In this document: positions 15,193 through 23,127 of the stretch, piece by piece
Numbering within the stretch: position 1 is the stretch's first letter
How the letters are laid out: the number at the start of each line of letters is the position of its first letter
Assembly (NCBI RefSeq): GCF_900167535.1
Contig: NZ_FUYE01000021.1
Span: 61,641-111,634 of the forward strand
Direction of reading: 5' to 3'
Source: Prosthecobacter debontii
Lineage (GTDB): Bacteria; Verrucomicrobiota; Verrucomicrobiia; Verrucomicrobiales; Verrucomicrobiaceae
Length of the DNA stretch: 49,994 nt
Translations under genes and position numbers: made by a program
Notes under the pieces: generated by a model
What the model saw: the letters and a program-made list of their open reading frames with translations, nothing else
The model's database searches: none
What the model was told of the DNA's origin: nothing

Positions 15193-15794
15193 TGTGGACG
15201 TTTCATTTCAAACAGATCCTGGGTCTTACAATACCAGTTAGGAGACTGCATGCGCCCGATGGGGTGATACTCGCCGGGTTGGATCAGCCATGTGTCGGGG
15301 TCAAAAATACCTTCCCGCACATGCACGCGCAGCACTTCGCCGATGATCAAACGATTGTCGCCGATCTCAATAATGCTATGGCTGCGACATTCTAGACTGG
15401 CCGGAGCTTCTGCGATTCGTGGAGGCTTAACGACACTGGAAGGGGTCGCTGTCAGGCCCGCGTGGAGCAATTCATTCTCGCCGGGCGGGAGGCTGGCAGC
15501 GCAGAGGTTCATGCCTTGCATGATGGATTCATCCACCAGATTCACGACGAACTCTTGGGTCAGGCGGATGTTGCGGGCGGTGTCCTTCGGCTCACCGGAG
15601 GCGCGATCTCCGGGGCAGATGCAGACGATGGGCGGGCTGTCTCCGAGCACGTTGAAGAAGCTGAAGGGAGCGGCATTGACGCGGCCTTCCAAGTCCACCG
15701 TGGTGGTGAGTGCGATGGGGCGAGGGGTGACGAGCCCCGCTAAAATGCGATAGGCATCTTCACGATGGGGGCCAGTAAGGTCGAGTTCGATCAT
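15189..15794 (-). CDS. Flavin reductase-like protein (FMN-binding split barrel)
   Basis: The 201-residue protein resembles the DIM6/NTAB flavin reductase family, which binds FMN and often reduces it with NAD(P)H. Family blocks are RPIALTTTVDLEGRVNAAPFSFFNVLGDSPP, where threonine and asparagine contact FMN, then KDTARNIRLTQEFVVNLVDE and a C-terminal IIGEVLRVHV. The start at 15794 (MIELDLTG) is preferred because the frame upstream does not fit the family. The gene is divergent from aat, leaving a 128-bp shared upstream region. Confidence 0.88.
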   Translation of the reverse strand: MIELDLTGPHREDAYRILAGLVTPRPIALTTTVDLEGRVNAAPFSFFNVLGDSPPIVCICPGDRASGEPKDTARNIRLTQEFVVNLVDESIMQGMNLCAASLPPGENELLHAGLTATPSSVVKPPRIAEAPASLECRSHSIIEIGDNRLIIGEVLRVHVREGIFDPDTWLIQPGEYHPIGRMQSPNWYCKTQDLFEMKRPQ

Positions 15795-15922
15795 AGGCGT
15801 AAAAACAAACGTTTCGAAGACCTGCGGCGGAACGCAAATCCTGTGCAGAAGCGAGGAAAGCCTGTGGACGCGTTTGCAAACGGCTCCGCTTCTTTTATTC
15901 CTATCGCATTCCAAATCAATCG

Positions 15923-16525
15923 ATGCTCGATCCTGTCCAACTCCTCAGCGCCTACTGCGAAGGGGCCTTTCCTATGGGAGATGAGGATGGACGCATCTCT
16001 TGGTTTCGTCCGCCGTATCGGGGCATTTTACCCATTGAGGATTTTCATTTGCCGCGGCGGTTTGAGCGTTACCTGCCCAGCCACCCCTTTGAAATCCGGT
16101 GGAACACCGCCTTTGGGGATGTAATGCGTGGCTGTGCCGACCGAGAAAGCACCTGGATCACCGATACGATCTTGGACAGTTATCAGGAACTGCATCGGTT
16201 AGGCTTCGGACACTGTGTGGAGACTTGGCGGCAAGGGAAGCTCGTCGGGGGCGTCTATGGCATCGCGATTGGAGGTGCTTTTTTTGGCGAAAGCATGTTC
16301 AGCCGGGAAACGCAGGCCTCGAAGGTCGCTCTAACCCACCTGCAATGGCGGCTGAAAGAGCGGGGGTTCATCGTCCATGATACCCAATGGACCACACCTC
16401 ACCTCGCTATGTTTGGCGGTCACGAGATTCCCTGTGCTGAGTATCTGGACCTCTTGCATCGAGCCATCCGCCTGCCCGCGACGTTTGATGATCGCTTTCA
16501 GCGGGCGCAGATCGTGGTGAGGTGA
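15923..16525 (+). CDS. aat: Leucyl/phenylalanyl-tRNA-protein transferase
   Basis: Aat attaches Leu or Phe from tRNA to N-terminal Arg/Lys of proteins, creating an N-degron read by ClpS/ClpAP. The 200-residue protein starts directly with the family N-terminus (LLSAYCEGAFPMGDEDG), followed by WFRPPYRGILP, the GNAT-like core LVGGVYGIAIGGAFFGESMFS, and VHDTQWTTPHLAMFGG near the end. Length and motifs are typical. It is divergent from the flavin reductase gene. The next gene is convergent and only 5 bp away. Confidence 0.95.
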   Translation: MLDPVQLLSAYCEGAFPMGDEDGRISWFRPPYRGILPIEDFHLPRRFERYLPSHPFEIRWNTAFGDVMRGCADRESTWITDTILDSYQELHRLGFGHCVETWRQGKLVGGVYGIAIGGAFFGESMFSRETQASKVALTHLQWRLKERGFIVHDTQWTTPHLAMFGGHEIPCAEYLDLLHRAIRLPATFDDRFQRAQIVVR

Positions 16526-16530
16526 TGCTC

Positions 16531-17022
16531 TCACCCTTCAGCCGCTTTCTCGATGTCGGCGAGCACGATCTTTTTCATGGCGAGCATGGCCTTGATGACC
16601 CGCCGCGCCTTGTCTCGGTCGGGATCCAGGGTGAGTTCGACGAGGCGCTTGGGGAAGACCTGCCACGAGACTCCGTATTTGTCTTTCACCCATCCACATT
16701 GCTGAGCTTCAGCGGGGCCGCCTTCAGCGAGACGATTCCAATAGTAGTCAATCTCTTCCTGGGTATCGCAAGGAATCTGGAAGGAGATGGCCTCATTGAA
16801 GGTAAAATGAGGTCCTCCGTTGAGGGCGGTGAACGTCTGGCCATTCAACTCAAAAGCGATGGTCATGACGGTGTCGGCCTTGTGACCATGCTCCTCGGTC
16901 CCGGCATCGGTGTAGTAAGTGGTGTCGGTGATTTTGGCATTTTCAAAAATGCTCAGGTAGAAGGCGACAGCCTCTTCGGCTTGATCATTGAACCAGAGGC
17001 ATGGGGTGATGGTGGTATTCAT
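16531..17022 (-). CDS. VOC-superfamily protein (PhnB-like)
   Basis: The 163-residue protein is of the PhnB/'3-demethylubiquinone methyltransferase-like' type of the vicinal oxygen chelate fold. Typical blocks are ITPCLWFNDQAEEAVAFYLSIF, VMTIAFELNGQTFTALNGGP and QQCGWVKDKYGVSWQVFP. Members of this group lack proven enzymatic roles in most cases. The start at 17022 (MNTTITPCLWF) is preferred over an in-frame start 21 bp upstream, because the family begins at this point. Confidence 0.88.
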   Translation of the reverse strand: MNTTITPCLWFNDQAEEAVAFYLSIFENAKITDTTYYTDAGTEEHGHKADTVMTIAFELNGQTFTALNGGPHFTFNEAISFQIPCDTQEEIDYYWNRLAEGGPAEAQQCGWVKDKYGVSWQVFPKRLVELTLDPDRDKARRVIKAMLAMKKIVLADIEKAAEG

Positions 17023-17130
17023 GGCAGATGAATGGGGTGTCATGGACTCGACGAACGGATGCGGCGTGATCGGACACCCCCAGACGAATTTTTTTCGGGG
17101 CGACGATCCGTCGGCAGGGGGACTGAATAC

Positions 17131-17162
17131 AAAAAAGGACTTCCGGGTCGCGGAAGTCCTTT
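17131..17162 (-). terminator. Intrinsic terminator of the secreted LamG-like gene
   Basis: An 11-bp stem, AAAGGACTTCC (17134-17144) with GGAAGTCCTTT (17152-17162), is followed on the reverse strand by a run of six T. It lies 43 bp downstream of the stop at 17205, on the same strand. Confidence 0.85.
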
Positions 17163-17204
17163 GGCTTGAGGAACCATGAGTGGGTCTCGTGTGGAAGTAG
17201 AAAG

Positions 17205-17945
17205 CTACTTCGCAGGCGCAGCATTCCAGACTTTCACGTCGTCAAAGAAACCGTCTTTGCCTGCCACACCGAGTTCGATTTTGGACTTGGTTTCGTGGGC
17301 AATGCCGGAAGATTTGAGATAAGCCGCTGGTTTGCCGTCGATGGTGACACGCATCTCATCACCCACGGTTTCCACGACTAGGTCATACCACTTGCCGGTT
17401 TCCAGCTTTGCAGGATAGGTCACTTGGCGGCCTTTCAGCAGTTTGTTGACCTCGTCCTTTTTGGTGGGGTCATTGCGCATCTCGCGGATGTCGTTGCGCA
17501 TGTTGCCATCGCGTTCATCAATGATGGTGACACCGTTCAAACGCACCTGGGCACGGCAAAGGTGGCCGTAGTGCGCTCCTGTGTATTTGCGATCATCGAA
17601 CTCGACGTCGATCATGCTGGCGCCTTCGAAGCGGATCTTGCACTCCACCACGCTATCTTTGGAGGGGATCTCCAGGCCGTGAACGGCAGCGTGGGCTTTG
17701 ACCTCCGGTTTGCCATTGGCGGCGGGGATGGTCACATCACGGGTTTGAGTGCCTTTGAGGGCCCCTTCCTCCACCGTGAAGGTAGGCACGACCTTGTGCC
17801 AAGGCATGGCGAGCTCACTTTTTTGAAAATCATCGGAAAACAGCAGATCTTTTTTCTCGGCAATGGACTTGGCGGGGACTCGGGGCAGGTCCGCAGCCTG
17901 GAGGCTGGCGGCGGCCAAAAGGGGGAGAATGAGCAGGGGACGCAT
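17205..17945 (-). CDS. Secreted LamG/DUF1080-like jelly-roll protein
   Basis: The protein has 246 residues with a signal peptide (about 1-17). The rest reads as a beta-sandwich: LLFSDDFQKSELAMPWHKV at the start, SVVECKIRFEGASMIDVEFDD, WYDLVVETVGDEMRVTIDGKPAAYL and a final GVAGKDGFFDDVKVWNA. This pattern fits the concanavalin-like DUF1080 (3-keto-disaccharide hydrolase) group that is greatly expanded in Verrucomicrobiota and Planctomycetota. Catalytic assignment is not possible from the sequence, and it may only bind carbohydrate. It is a single-gene unit with its own terminator. Confidence 0.75.
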   Translation of the reverse strand: MRPLLILPLLAAASLQAADLPRVPAKSIAEKKDLLFSDDFQKSELAMPWHKVVPTFTVEEGALKGTQTRDVTIPAANGKPEVKAHAAVHGLEIPSKDSVVECKIRFEGASMIDVEFDDRKYTGAHYGHLCRAQVRLNGVTIIDERDGNMRNDIREMRNDPTKKDEVNKLLKGRQVTYPAKLETGKWYDLVVETVGDEMRVTIDGKPAAYLKSSGIAHETKSKIELGVAGKDGFFDDVKVWNAAPAK

Positions 17946-18054
17946 GAAGGTTGGGGACGGTTTGAGGTGATTGGCACGCCATGATGGAGGCGGTCCAGAT
18001 GCATCAACGCCAAGTGAGGATGAGTTTTTGCTGTGAGTTCGGCATGTCTATGCT

Positions 18055-19587
18055 TTGAGTGGAGGCGTATTCCTCTCCGCTTTGAACGATTACTCCCACG
18101 CCGCCCTCATCCTCGTCGGTCACGGTTCGACGCTGAATCCTGACTCCAGCGCTCCCACGCATCTGCATGCGGACACCATCCGCCAGCGCGGGATTTTCCG
18201 TGAAGTGGTTTGCTGTTTCTGGAAGGAAGAGCCTTCCATGCGGGAGGTGTTTGAGTCTGTTGATAGTGACGTGATCTACATCGTGCCCAACTTCATCAGT
18301 GAGGGGTATTTCTGTCAGCAGGTGCTGCCTCGGGAACTCCGCCTGGACGGCCCGGTGACGAAGCGAGATGGACGCACGATCTATTACTGTGACCCCGTGG
18401 GGATCCACCCCAATATGACCCGCCTCCTCCTCCAGCGTGCGGATGAAGTGGCTCCTGGGGTGCCAAGGGAAGAGACCAGCCTGATCATTGTCGGCCATGG
18501 CACGAACCTGAATGACAACTCCACGAAGGCGATTCAAGATCAGGTGCAGTTGATTCGCCAGGGGTATGACTTTGCGGAGGTGATGGATGCTTACATGGAG
18601 GAGGCTCCTTTGGTGTCGGATTGGTACCAGATGACCAAGGCCCCGAATGTCGTGGTGGTGCCGTTTTTCATCGCGGATGGTTTACACAGCTTCCAGGACA
18701 TCCCCGTCTTGTTAGGCATGGAGGAGGAGCCCGGCCAGGCCCTGAGCCAGATGGATGTTTTCCGGCACAACCCCATCCCGCTGCATGGGCGCAATCTCTA
18801 TTACAGCAGCGCCATCGGCACGGAGCCTTTGATGGCGGACGTGATCCTCGATCAAGTTCATGACTTCGATGCTCGGCACGGGATTGCCCACACCGCCGCC
18901 TCCGCTCCCGAGGATTCTTTGAAGGCGGCTCTGGAACAGTGGTTGCGAGCGGGGCGAAACATCATCGGTCAGGTGCACATCAGCACGGCGGAGACAGGTT
19001 ATGAGCTCCGGCATCTTGGAGATGCCGAGGTGCGTGAGAACGGTTTGAAGCTCTACACCGAACCCGCAGGCGCTCGTGAAATCGCTCGTTATGACGCGCA
19101 GGGGCAGTTTCGCCCCATTAAGACCGCTCCCACTTTGATTCAGGGGTGGCTATTGAAGGTTAGGGACGTGGCGGAGCTACTCCTGGCTTTGGAGTTCTTT
19201 TACCCCGCTGCGGTCGGCATGTTGTTGGCTCAGGAAGAGGGGAAGTTGAAGCCCGTGCCGCTGCGTCATTTGTTAGGTCGGCAGACCGGGATGTATCGTT
19301 TTGCCAATGGCATCACCGATGCTCAGGCTTGCGAGATGGTTGGGAATTTCTGCCAGACCGCCACTGGCTGTCTGCGCCGCATCACCTGGACGCTGGATGA
19401 CACCCAGCCCATGACGGGACTGGCTGCCGCTAAGCTCGGTCCGGAAGCCGGTCAGGTGCCGGGAGTGGCACCTGAGAAGTGCATGTCTCTGCTTTGCATG
19501 GAGGCCTGCAACCACATTGTTTCCTTGGCACGCAAGAAATCCCGAGAAAACAATGAAGCCAAGAGCCAAACGGTGGTGAGTGCCTGA
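18055..19587 (+). CDS. CbiX-type chelatase-like protein with DR2241-type Fe-S tail
   Basis: The ~510-residue protein has two CbiX/SirB-like halves, each with a chelatase-type motif: ALILVGHGSTLN near 18 and SLIIVGHGTNLN near 144. The CbiX family inserts Co2+ or Fe2+ into sirohydrochlorin. The C-terminal ~220 residues fit the DR2241 domain, with clustered cysteines in ACEMVGNFCQTATGC and CMSLLCMEAC that could ligate an Fe-S cluster. The start is doubtful. TTG at 18055 is the longest, TTG at 18082 also keeps the domain, and no ATG in frame precedes the first motif. No cobalamin or siroheme gene is beside it. Confidence 0.8.
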   Translation: MSGGVFLSALNDYSHAALILVGHGSTLNPDSSAPTHLHADTIRQRGIFREVVCCFWKEEPSMREVFESVDSDVIYIVPNFISEGYFCQQVLPRELRLDGPVTKRDGRTIYYCDPVGIHPNMTRLLLQRADEVAPGVPREETSLIIVGHGTNLNDNSTKAIQDQVQLIRQGYDFAEVMDAYMEEAPLVSDWYQMTKAPNVVVVPFFIADGLHSFQDIPVLLGMEEEPGQALSQMDVFRHNPIPLHGRNLYYSSAIGTEPLMADVILDQVHDFDARHGIAHTAASAPEDSLKAALEQWLRAGRNIIGQVHISTAETGYELRHLGDAEVRENGLKLYTEPAGAREIARYDAQGQFRPIKTAPTLIQGWLLKVRDVAELLLALEFFYPAAVGMLLAQEEGKLKPVPLRHLLGRQTGMYRFANGITDAQACEMVGNFCQTATGCLRRITWTLDDTQPMTGLAAAKLGPEAGQVPGVAPEKCMSLLCMEACNHIVSLARKKSRENNEAKSQTVVSA

Positions 19588-19686
19588 TGAGGAAGCGATT
19601 TTCTCGCTGAAAGCCTGGATACTGATCTTCGTTCCTGGCGTATCTTGTCCGATTGACTGACCTGCGGGCCAAGGCCAGATTTTCTT

Positions 19687-20361
19687 ATGAAAGTGCACAT
19701 TCCAGTTCTCCTCGGCTGTTTCCTCCCTCTCCTGGCTATGGGGGAGTTGGCCACGGAGGTTCCGGTGATTGAACTGAAACCGAAACCGGAGGATACCTCG
19801 GTGAGCACAACCTTTGTCTTTCATAACAAGGGCAGTAAGCCGGTGAAGATTCTTGGCATCGAGAGTGCCTGCAGTTGCCTGAGTGCCACGCTGGACAAGG
19901 CAGTCTATGCGCCCGGGGAGAAAGGCACGGGTAAGGCTGAATTCCAGGTGTCCAGCTTTGTGGGTCGGCATGAGAAGTCCGTGCATGTGCAGACGGATGA
20001 TCCTGAGCAGCCCGAGTGGGTGGTGTCCTTCGCCCTGGAGGTGCCGGAGGTCATCAAGATCGAACCAAAAACCTTGCAATGGTGGTTGGGAGATGAGGCG
20101 GTGGCCAAGACCACGAAAGTGACGATGACGGGAGATCAACCCATGGTCATCAAGGGCATTACCTCCACCCGACAGAATGTGGAGTTTAGCTGGAAAGAAA
20201 TCAGCCCGGGCCGGGAATACGAAGTCACCGTGAAACCTACGAACACCACGGAAGTGATGCTGGGAGCTTTGAAGATCGAGACCGATAGCCAGATTCCCAA
20301 ATATCAGCGGCAGATGGCCTTTTTCTCCGTCTATCGGAAGCCTTCCACTTTGCAGCCATGA
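19687..20361 (+). CDS. Secreted DUF1573-domain protein
   Basis: The 224-residue protein has a signal peptide (about 1-19). The DUF1573 core shows TTFVFHNKGSKPVKILGIES followed by ACSCLSATLDKAVYAPGE, where the paired cysteines are typical, and then GKAEFQVSSF. The second half (about 115-215) is another Ig-like beta domain. It is a periplasmic or surface protein of unknown role. Its stop overlaps the ATG of the rhodanese gene (ATGA), so the two are coupled. The operon continues through the M14 peptidase and the lipoprotein hydrolase. Confidence 0.88.
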   Translation: MKVHIPVLLGCFLPLLAMGELATEVPVIELKPKPEDTSVSTTFVFHNKGSKPVKILGIESACSCLSATLDKAVYAPGEKGTGKAEFQVSSFVGRHEKSVHVQTDDPEQPEWVVSFALEVPEVIKIEPKTLQWWLGDEAVAKTTKVTMTGDQPMVIKGITSTRQNVEFSWKEISPGREYEVTVKPTNTTEVMLGALKIETDSQIPKYQRQMAFFSVYRKPSTLQP

Positions 20362-20801
20362 TCCTTCGAGGTGCGGTCGTTCAAGCTGTGATCTTGCTCG
20401 CCTTGGCGGCAGTCGCTGCCGCAGTGACGTATTGCTTTCACCCCCGCGCTCCGGCTTTGTATCTAAGTCAGGTGCCCTTGCGTGAAGATGAGATCAATCT
20501 GGCCCAGATTCAGGAACGCTGGCAGGGGAGGGTGATTTGGCTGGATGCGCGGCCTGCGGATGTCTTCGCGCAAAGCCATATTCCTGGGGCTCATTTGCTC
20601 AATGAACAGAACTTCAATGAGCAATTACTGGAGATCATGGACATTCTCCAGACGGCCGATAAACCTGTTGTCATCTACTGTGGTGGAGAGAAGTGCGAAG
20701 CTAGTCGGACGATCCGGCAGAAGCTTCTGGAACTGATCGTAGTCGAGAACTGCTACGTGCTTCAAGGTGGCTGGCCTGCCTGGAAAGCTGCTCAGCCTTA
20801 G
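20358..20801 (+). CDS. Membrane-anchored rhodanese-like protein
   Basis: The 147-residue protein has an N-terminal membrane segment (about 7-26) and then one rhodanese domain: VIWLDARPADVFAQSHIPGA and, at the active loop, VIYCGGEKCEAS with catalytic Cys108. Cys113 lies within the same loop, so a disulfide or an altered loop is possible. Rhodaneses transfer sulfane sulfur or act as phosphatase-like folds. The domain is probably extracytoplasmic, given its pairing with the exported DUF1573 protein. It overlaps that gene by 4 bp and precedes the M14 gene by 15 bp. Confidence 0.9.
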   Translation: MILRGAVVQAVILLALAAVAAAVTYCFHPRAPALYLSQVPLREDEINLAQIQERWQGRVIWLDARPADVFAQSHIPGAHLLNEQNFNEQLLEIMDILQTADKPVVIYCGGEKCEASRTIRQKLLELIVVENCYVLQGGWPAWKAAQP

Positions 20802-20816
20802 CCTTTCGATCTCATC

Positions 20817-21584
20817 ATGTCGTTTTTGCCCCTGCATCAGGCTCATGATTACAGCGCGTTGGCCAGCCGTTGGAAGGCATTGGCCAAGCGTTTGAAGCTC
20901 AAGCTCAATACACTGACCCGAGTTCAGGATTTGCAGATTTATTGGTTAGACACCGGAAGGGGACAAGAGGGACCAGCCATCTACCTTTCCTCCGGCGTGC
21001 ATGGGGATGAAGCCGCTGCCGCCTGGGGTTTGCTGACTTGGGCTGAGGAAAATGAGACGTTGCTCAAAGAGAAGCGGTTTCTGATTCTTCCGTGCCTGAA
21101 TCCCTGTGGACTGATCCTGAATACACGTGCGGATCATCGCGGTCTGGATATCAATCGCCGATTTCATCTGGAGGCTGATGAGATCTGTGGACCCTGGCGG
21201 AAGCTGCTGATGGGGCGTCTGATTGATCTCAGCCTATGCCTGCATGAGGATTACGATGGGCAGGGCTGCTATGTGTATGAGCTGAGTCGGATGCGTCCTC
21301 CGTGGATGCAGTCCGTCATGGCAGGGCTGCGTGTGATCTTGCCGGATCCACGAGCGACGATGGATGGACATCGTGCCAACAAGGGGGTGATCCAGCGCAG
21401 CCGAGTGCCCAAGAACTTACCCGGCATGCCTGAGGCCATTGAACTCCAGCAGATGGGCTGCCCCATTACACTCACGTATGAGACCCCCTCGGAATTCAGC
21501 TTCGATGATCGTGTTCGCTCTCAGGTGGAGTTTGTAAATGCGGTCTTGTCATCCTTCCCAATGCTGGGAAATACTGATGCATGA
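20817..21584 (+). CDS. M14-family zinc carboxypeptidase-like protein
   Basis: The 255-residue protein has the zinc site of the M14/succinylglutamate desuccinylase group: SSGVHGDEAAAAW with His62 and Glu65 and a third ligand His143 in LCLHEDYDGQG. The substrate-binding NTRADHRGLDINR is near 102-114, and a catalytic Glu222 is expected in LTYETPSEF. No signal peptide is visible, so the product is probably cytosolic. Its substrate could be a peptide, such as a peptidoglycan fragment, or an N-acyl amino acid. Its stop overlaps the start of the next gene by 4 bp. Confidence 0.88.
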   Translation: MSFLPLHQAHDYSALASRWKALAKRLKLKLNTLTRVQDLQIYWLDTGRGQEGPAIYLSSGVHGDEAAAAWGLLTWAEENETLLKEKRFLILPCLNPCGLILNTRADHRGLDINRRFHLEADEICGPWRKLLMGRLIDLSLCLHEDYDGQGCYVYELSRMRPPWMQSVMAGLRVILPDPRATMDGHRANKGVIQRSRVPKNLPGMPEAIELQQMGCPITLTYETPSEFSFDDRVRSQVEFVNAVLSSFPMLGNTDA

Positions 21585-22549
21585 TGATCCCGGCCCGCCT
21601 GAAGCTCGTCTTCAGTCTCCTGCTTCTGGCAGTCCTCAGTGCCTGCTCCAGCCTGCCGAAGGTGCAGCCCCGCCCTGTGTTGCGGGAAGGGGAGTGGGTA
21701 ACCTATGATGGCAAGATCATGCCTTATCAGACCTGGCCTGTGCCGGAGGGGAGTCAACCACGTGGCATCATCATCGCCGTTCATGGGCTCAGCGGTGCCT
21801 CGACGGACTTCTGGTTCCTGGGAGATCAAATGCCACGGCATGGCTACATGGTCTATGCCTACAACCTGCGCGGTCAGGGCAAAGACCCGGTGGTGGCTGA
21901 TCGCGGTGATATCCAATCCTCACGCCAGTGGCTGCGGGATATGGAGACCTTTCATCTCCTGGTGCGGCGGAAGCATCCCGGCGTGCCCATCATCTGGTAT
22001 GGGGAAAGCCTCGGTAGCTTGATCTGCCTTCACACCGCGGCCAATCGACTCAATGATCGCCGCGATCCCGCTCTGCTGGTGTTAGCTTCGCCTGTGGCAG
22101 GGCTGCGCACCACCGTCTCAGGCTTCCGCCGCTGGCTCCTGGAGACGGCGGCCACACTCTCACCACGCTCCCGCTACTCCCTTGGAGATCTGGCCGGGGT
22201 GGATGAAAAGAAAATCCAAGTTACCAGCAATACCACCCATGGCAGCCAGATGGCGGTGACGGAACACCATATCAACAGTTTCACCCTGCGTCTGCTCACT
22301 GAGATTGGCCGCCTTCTGGATGCCAATCCCTCGGCTGTCAAACGTCTGCGCATGCCGGTGCTCTTCCTGGCATCTCCCAACGATGTTCTGTGCTCAGCGG
22401 ATCAGATTCAGACCTTGTTTGCCCAAGTCAAATCTCCCCGCAAACGCTTGCTCTGGTATACCCGCAGTTATCACCTGCTGCTGCACGATGTGCAAAAGGA
22501 GGAAGTCACGCATGACCTCACGAACTGGATCGAGGCGCGGTTACGGTGA
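21581..22549 (+). CDS. Lipoprotein alpha/beta-hydrolase (monoacylglycerol lipase-like)
   Basis: The 322-residue protein has a lipoprotein signal with lipobox LSAC (Cys22). The hydrolase fold shows the oxyanion region IIIAVHGLSGAS, AYNLRGQGKD, and the nucleophile elbow WYGESLGSL with Ser143. Likely triad partners are Asp268 (ASPNDVL) and His298 or nearby (SYHLLLHD). It resembles 'Hydrolase_4'-type lysophospholipases. It would act at the outer-membrane inner face or periplasm on a lipid ester. It ends the four-gene operon with the DUF1573, rhodanese and M14 genes. Confidence 0.9.
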   Translation: MMIPARLKLVFSLLLLAVLSACSSLPKVQPRPVLREGEWVTYDGKIMPYQTWPVPEGSQPRGIIIAVHGLSGASTDFWFLGDQMPRHGYMVYAYNLRGQGKDPVVADRGDIQSSRQWLRDMETFHLLVRRKHPGVPIIWYGESLGSLICLHTAANRLNDRRDPALLVLASPVAGLRTTVSGFRRWLLETAATLSPRSRYSLGDLAGVDEKKIQVTSNTTHGSQMAVTEHHINSFTLRLLTEIGRLLDANPSAVKRLRMPVLFLASPNDVLCSADQIQTLFAQVKSPRKRLLWYTRSYHLLLHDVQKEEVTHDLTNWIEARLR

Positions 22550-22605
22550 GGGCCTTGGCTGGGTTTCCGGGCGTGACTTCACGAACCGATAATACGCTCG
22601 CCTAA

Positions 22606-23118
22606 CTACTTTTTCCTTGGAGCTGCCTTCTTCGCCTTGGGCTTGGTGGATTTACCCTTGCTGGAGGCACTGCCTTTCGGGTTGCGGGAACTGCGGGTTT
22701 TTTTGTCGGCCTCGGAGGCGGGGACGCTGGTCGTGGCGGCTTCTGATGGGGGGTGGGCTCGGGCTTGTTCCAACTCGCTCTGTGTCGTCTGGAGGCGCTG
22801 TTGGGTTTCCTTCTGCTCATCCGAAAGGCGCAGCACTTCCTTTTGCAATTGGGTTTGCCGGTCCAGCGCTTCTTGCAGTTCGGTTTGGGTATTGGCCAGA
22901 GCACTGCGCACCTCGGCTTCCAGGGCACGGGCTGTGTCACGTTCTTTACGGGCGGCGGCGGCCTCCATGTCTGCTGTGTCGATCTGCTCAGTGGGCTCTG
23001 CCGGAGTTGGCAGACCTGGGGTTTGACCCCGCCAGCGCCAGCCGAGGATGAAAAAGACAGCGGCACAGGCCGTCAGCAGCGGCAGGGTTTGAAGCAGGAG
23101 CCAGTAGAAACCTTCCAT
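22606..23118 (-). CDS. Membrane-anchored coiled-coil protein with basic tail
   Basis: The protein has 170 residues: an N-terminal membrane helix (about 7-26), a long coiled coil (about 48-118) rich in Glu, Gln and Leu heptads, and then a Lys/Ser/Pro/Ala-rich tail ending in KAAPRKK. Such tails can bind nucleic acid or anionic polymers. It follows the BON-like gene by 9 bp on the same strand, so the two are probably made together. I recognise no family. The C-terminal tail may be analogous to histone-like segments, but that is inference. Confidence 0.7.
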   Translation of the reverse strand: MEGFYWLLLQTLPLLTACAAVFFILGWRWRGQTPGLPTPAEPTEQIDTADMEAAAARKERDTARALEAEVRSALANTQTELQEALDRQTQLQKEVLRLSDEQKETQQRLQTTQSELEQARAHPPSEAATTSVPASEADKKTRSSRNPKGSASSKGKSTKPKAKKAAPRKK

Positions 23119-23127
23119 GATGATGAA

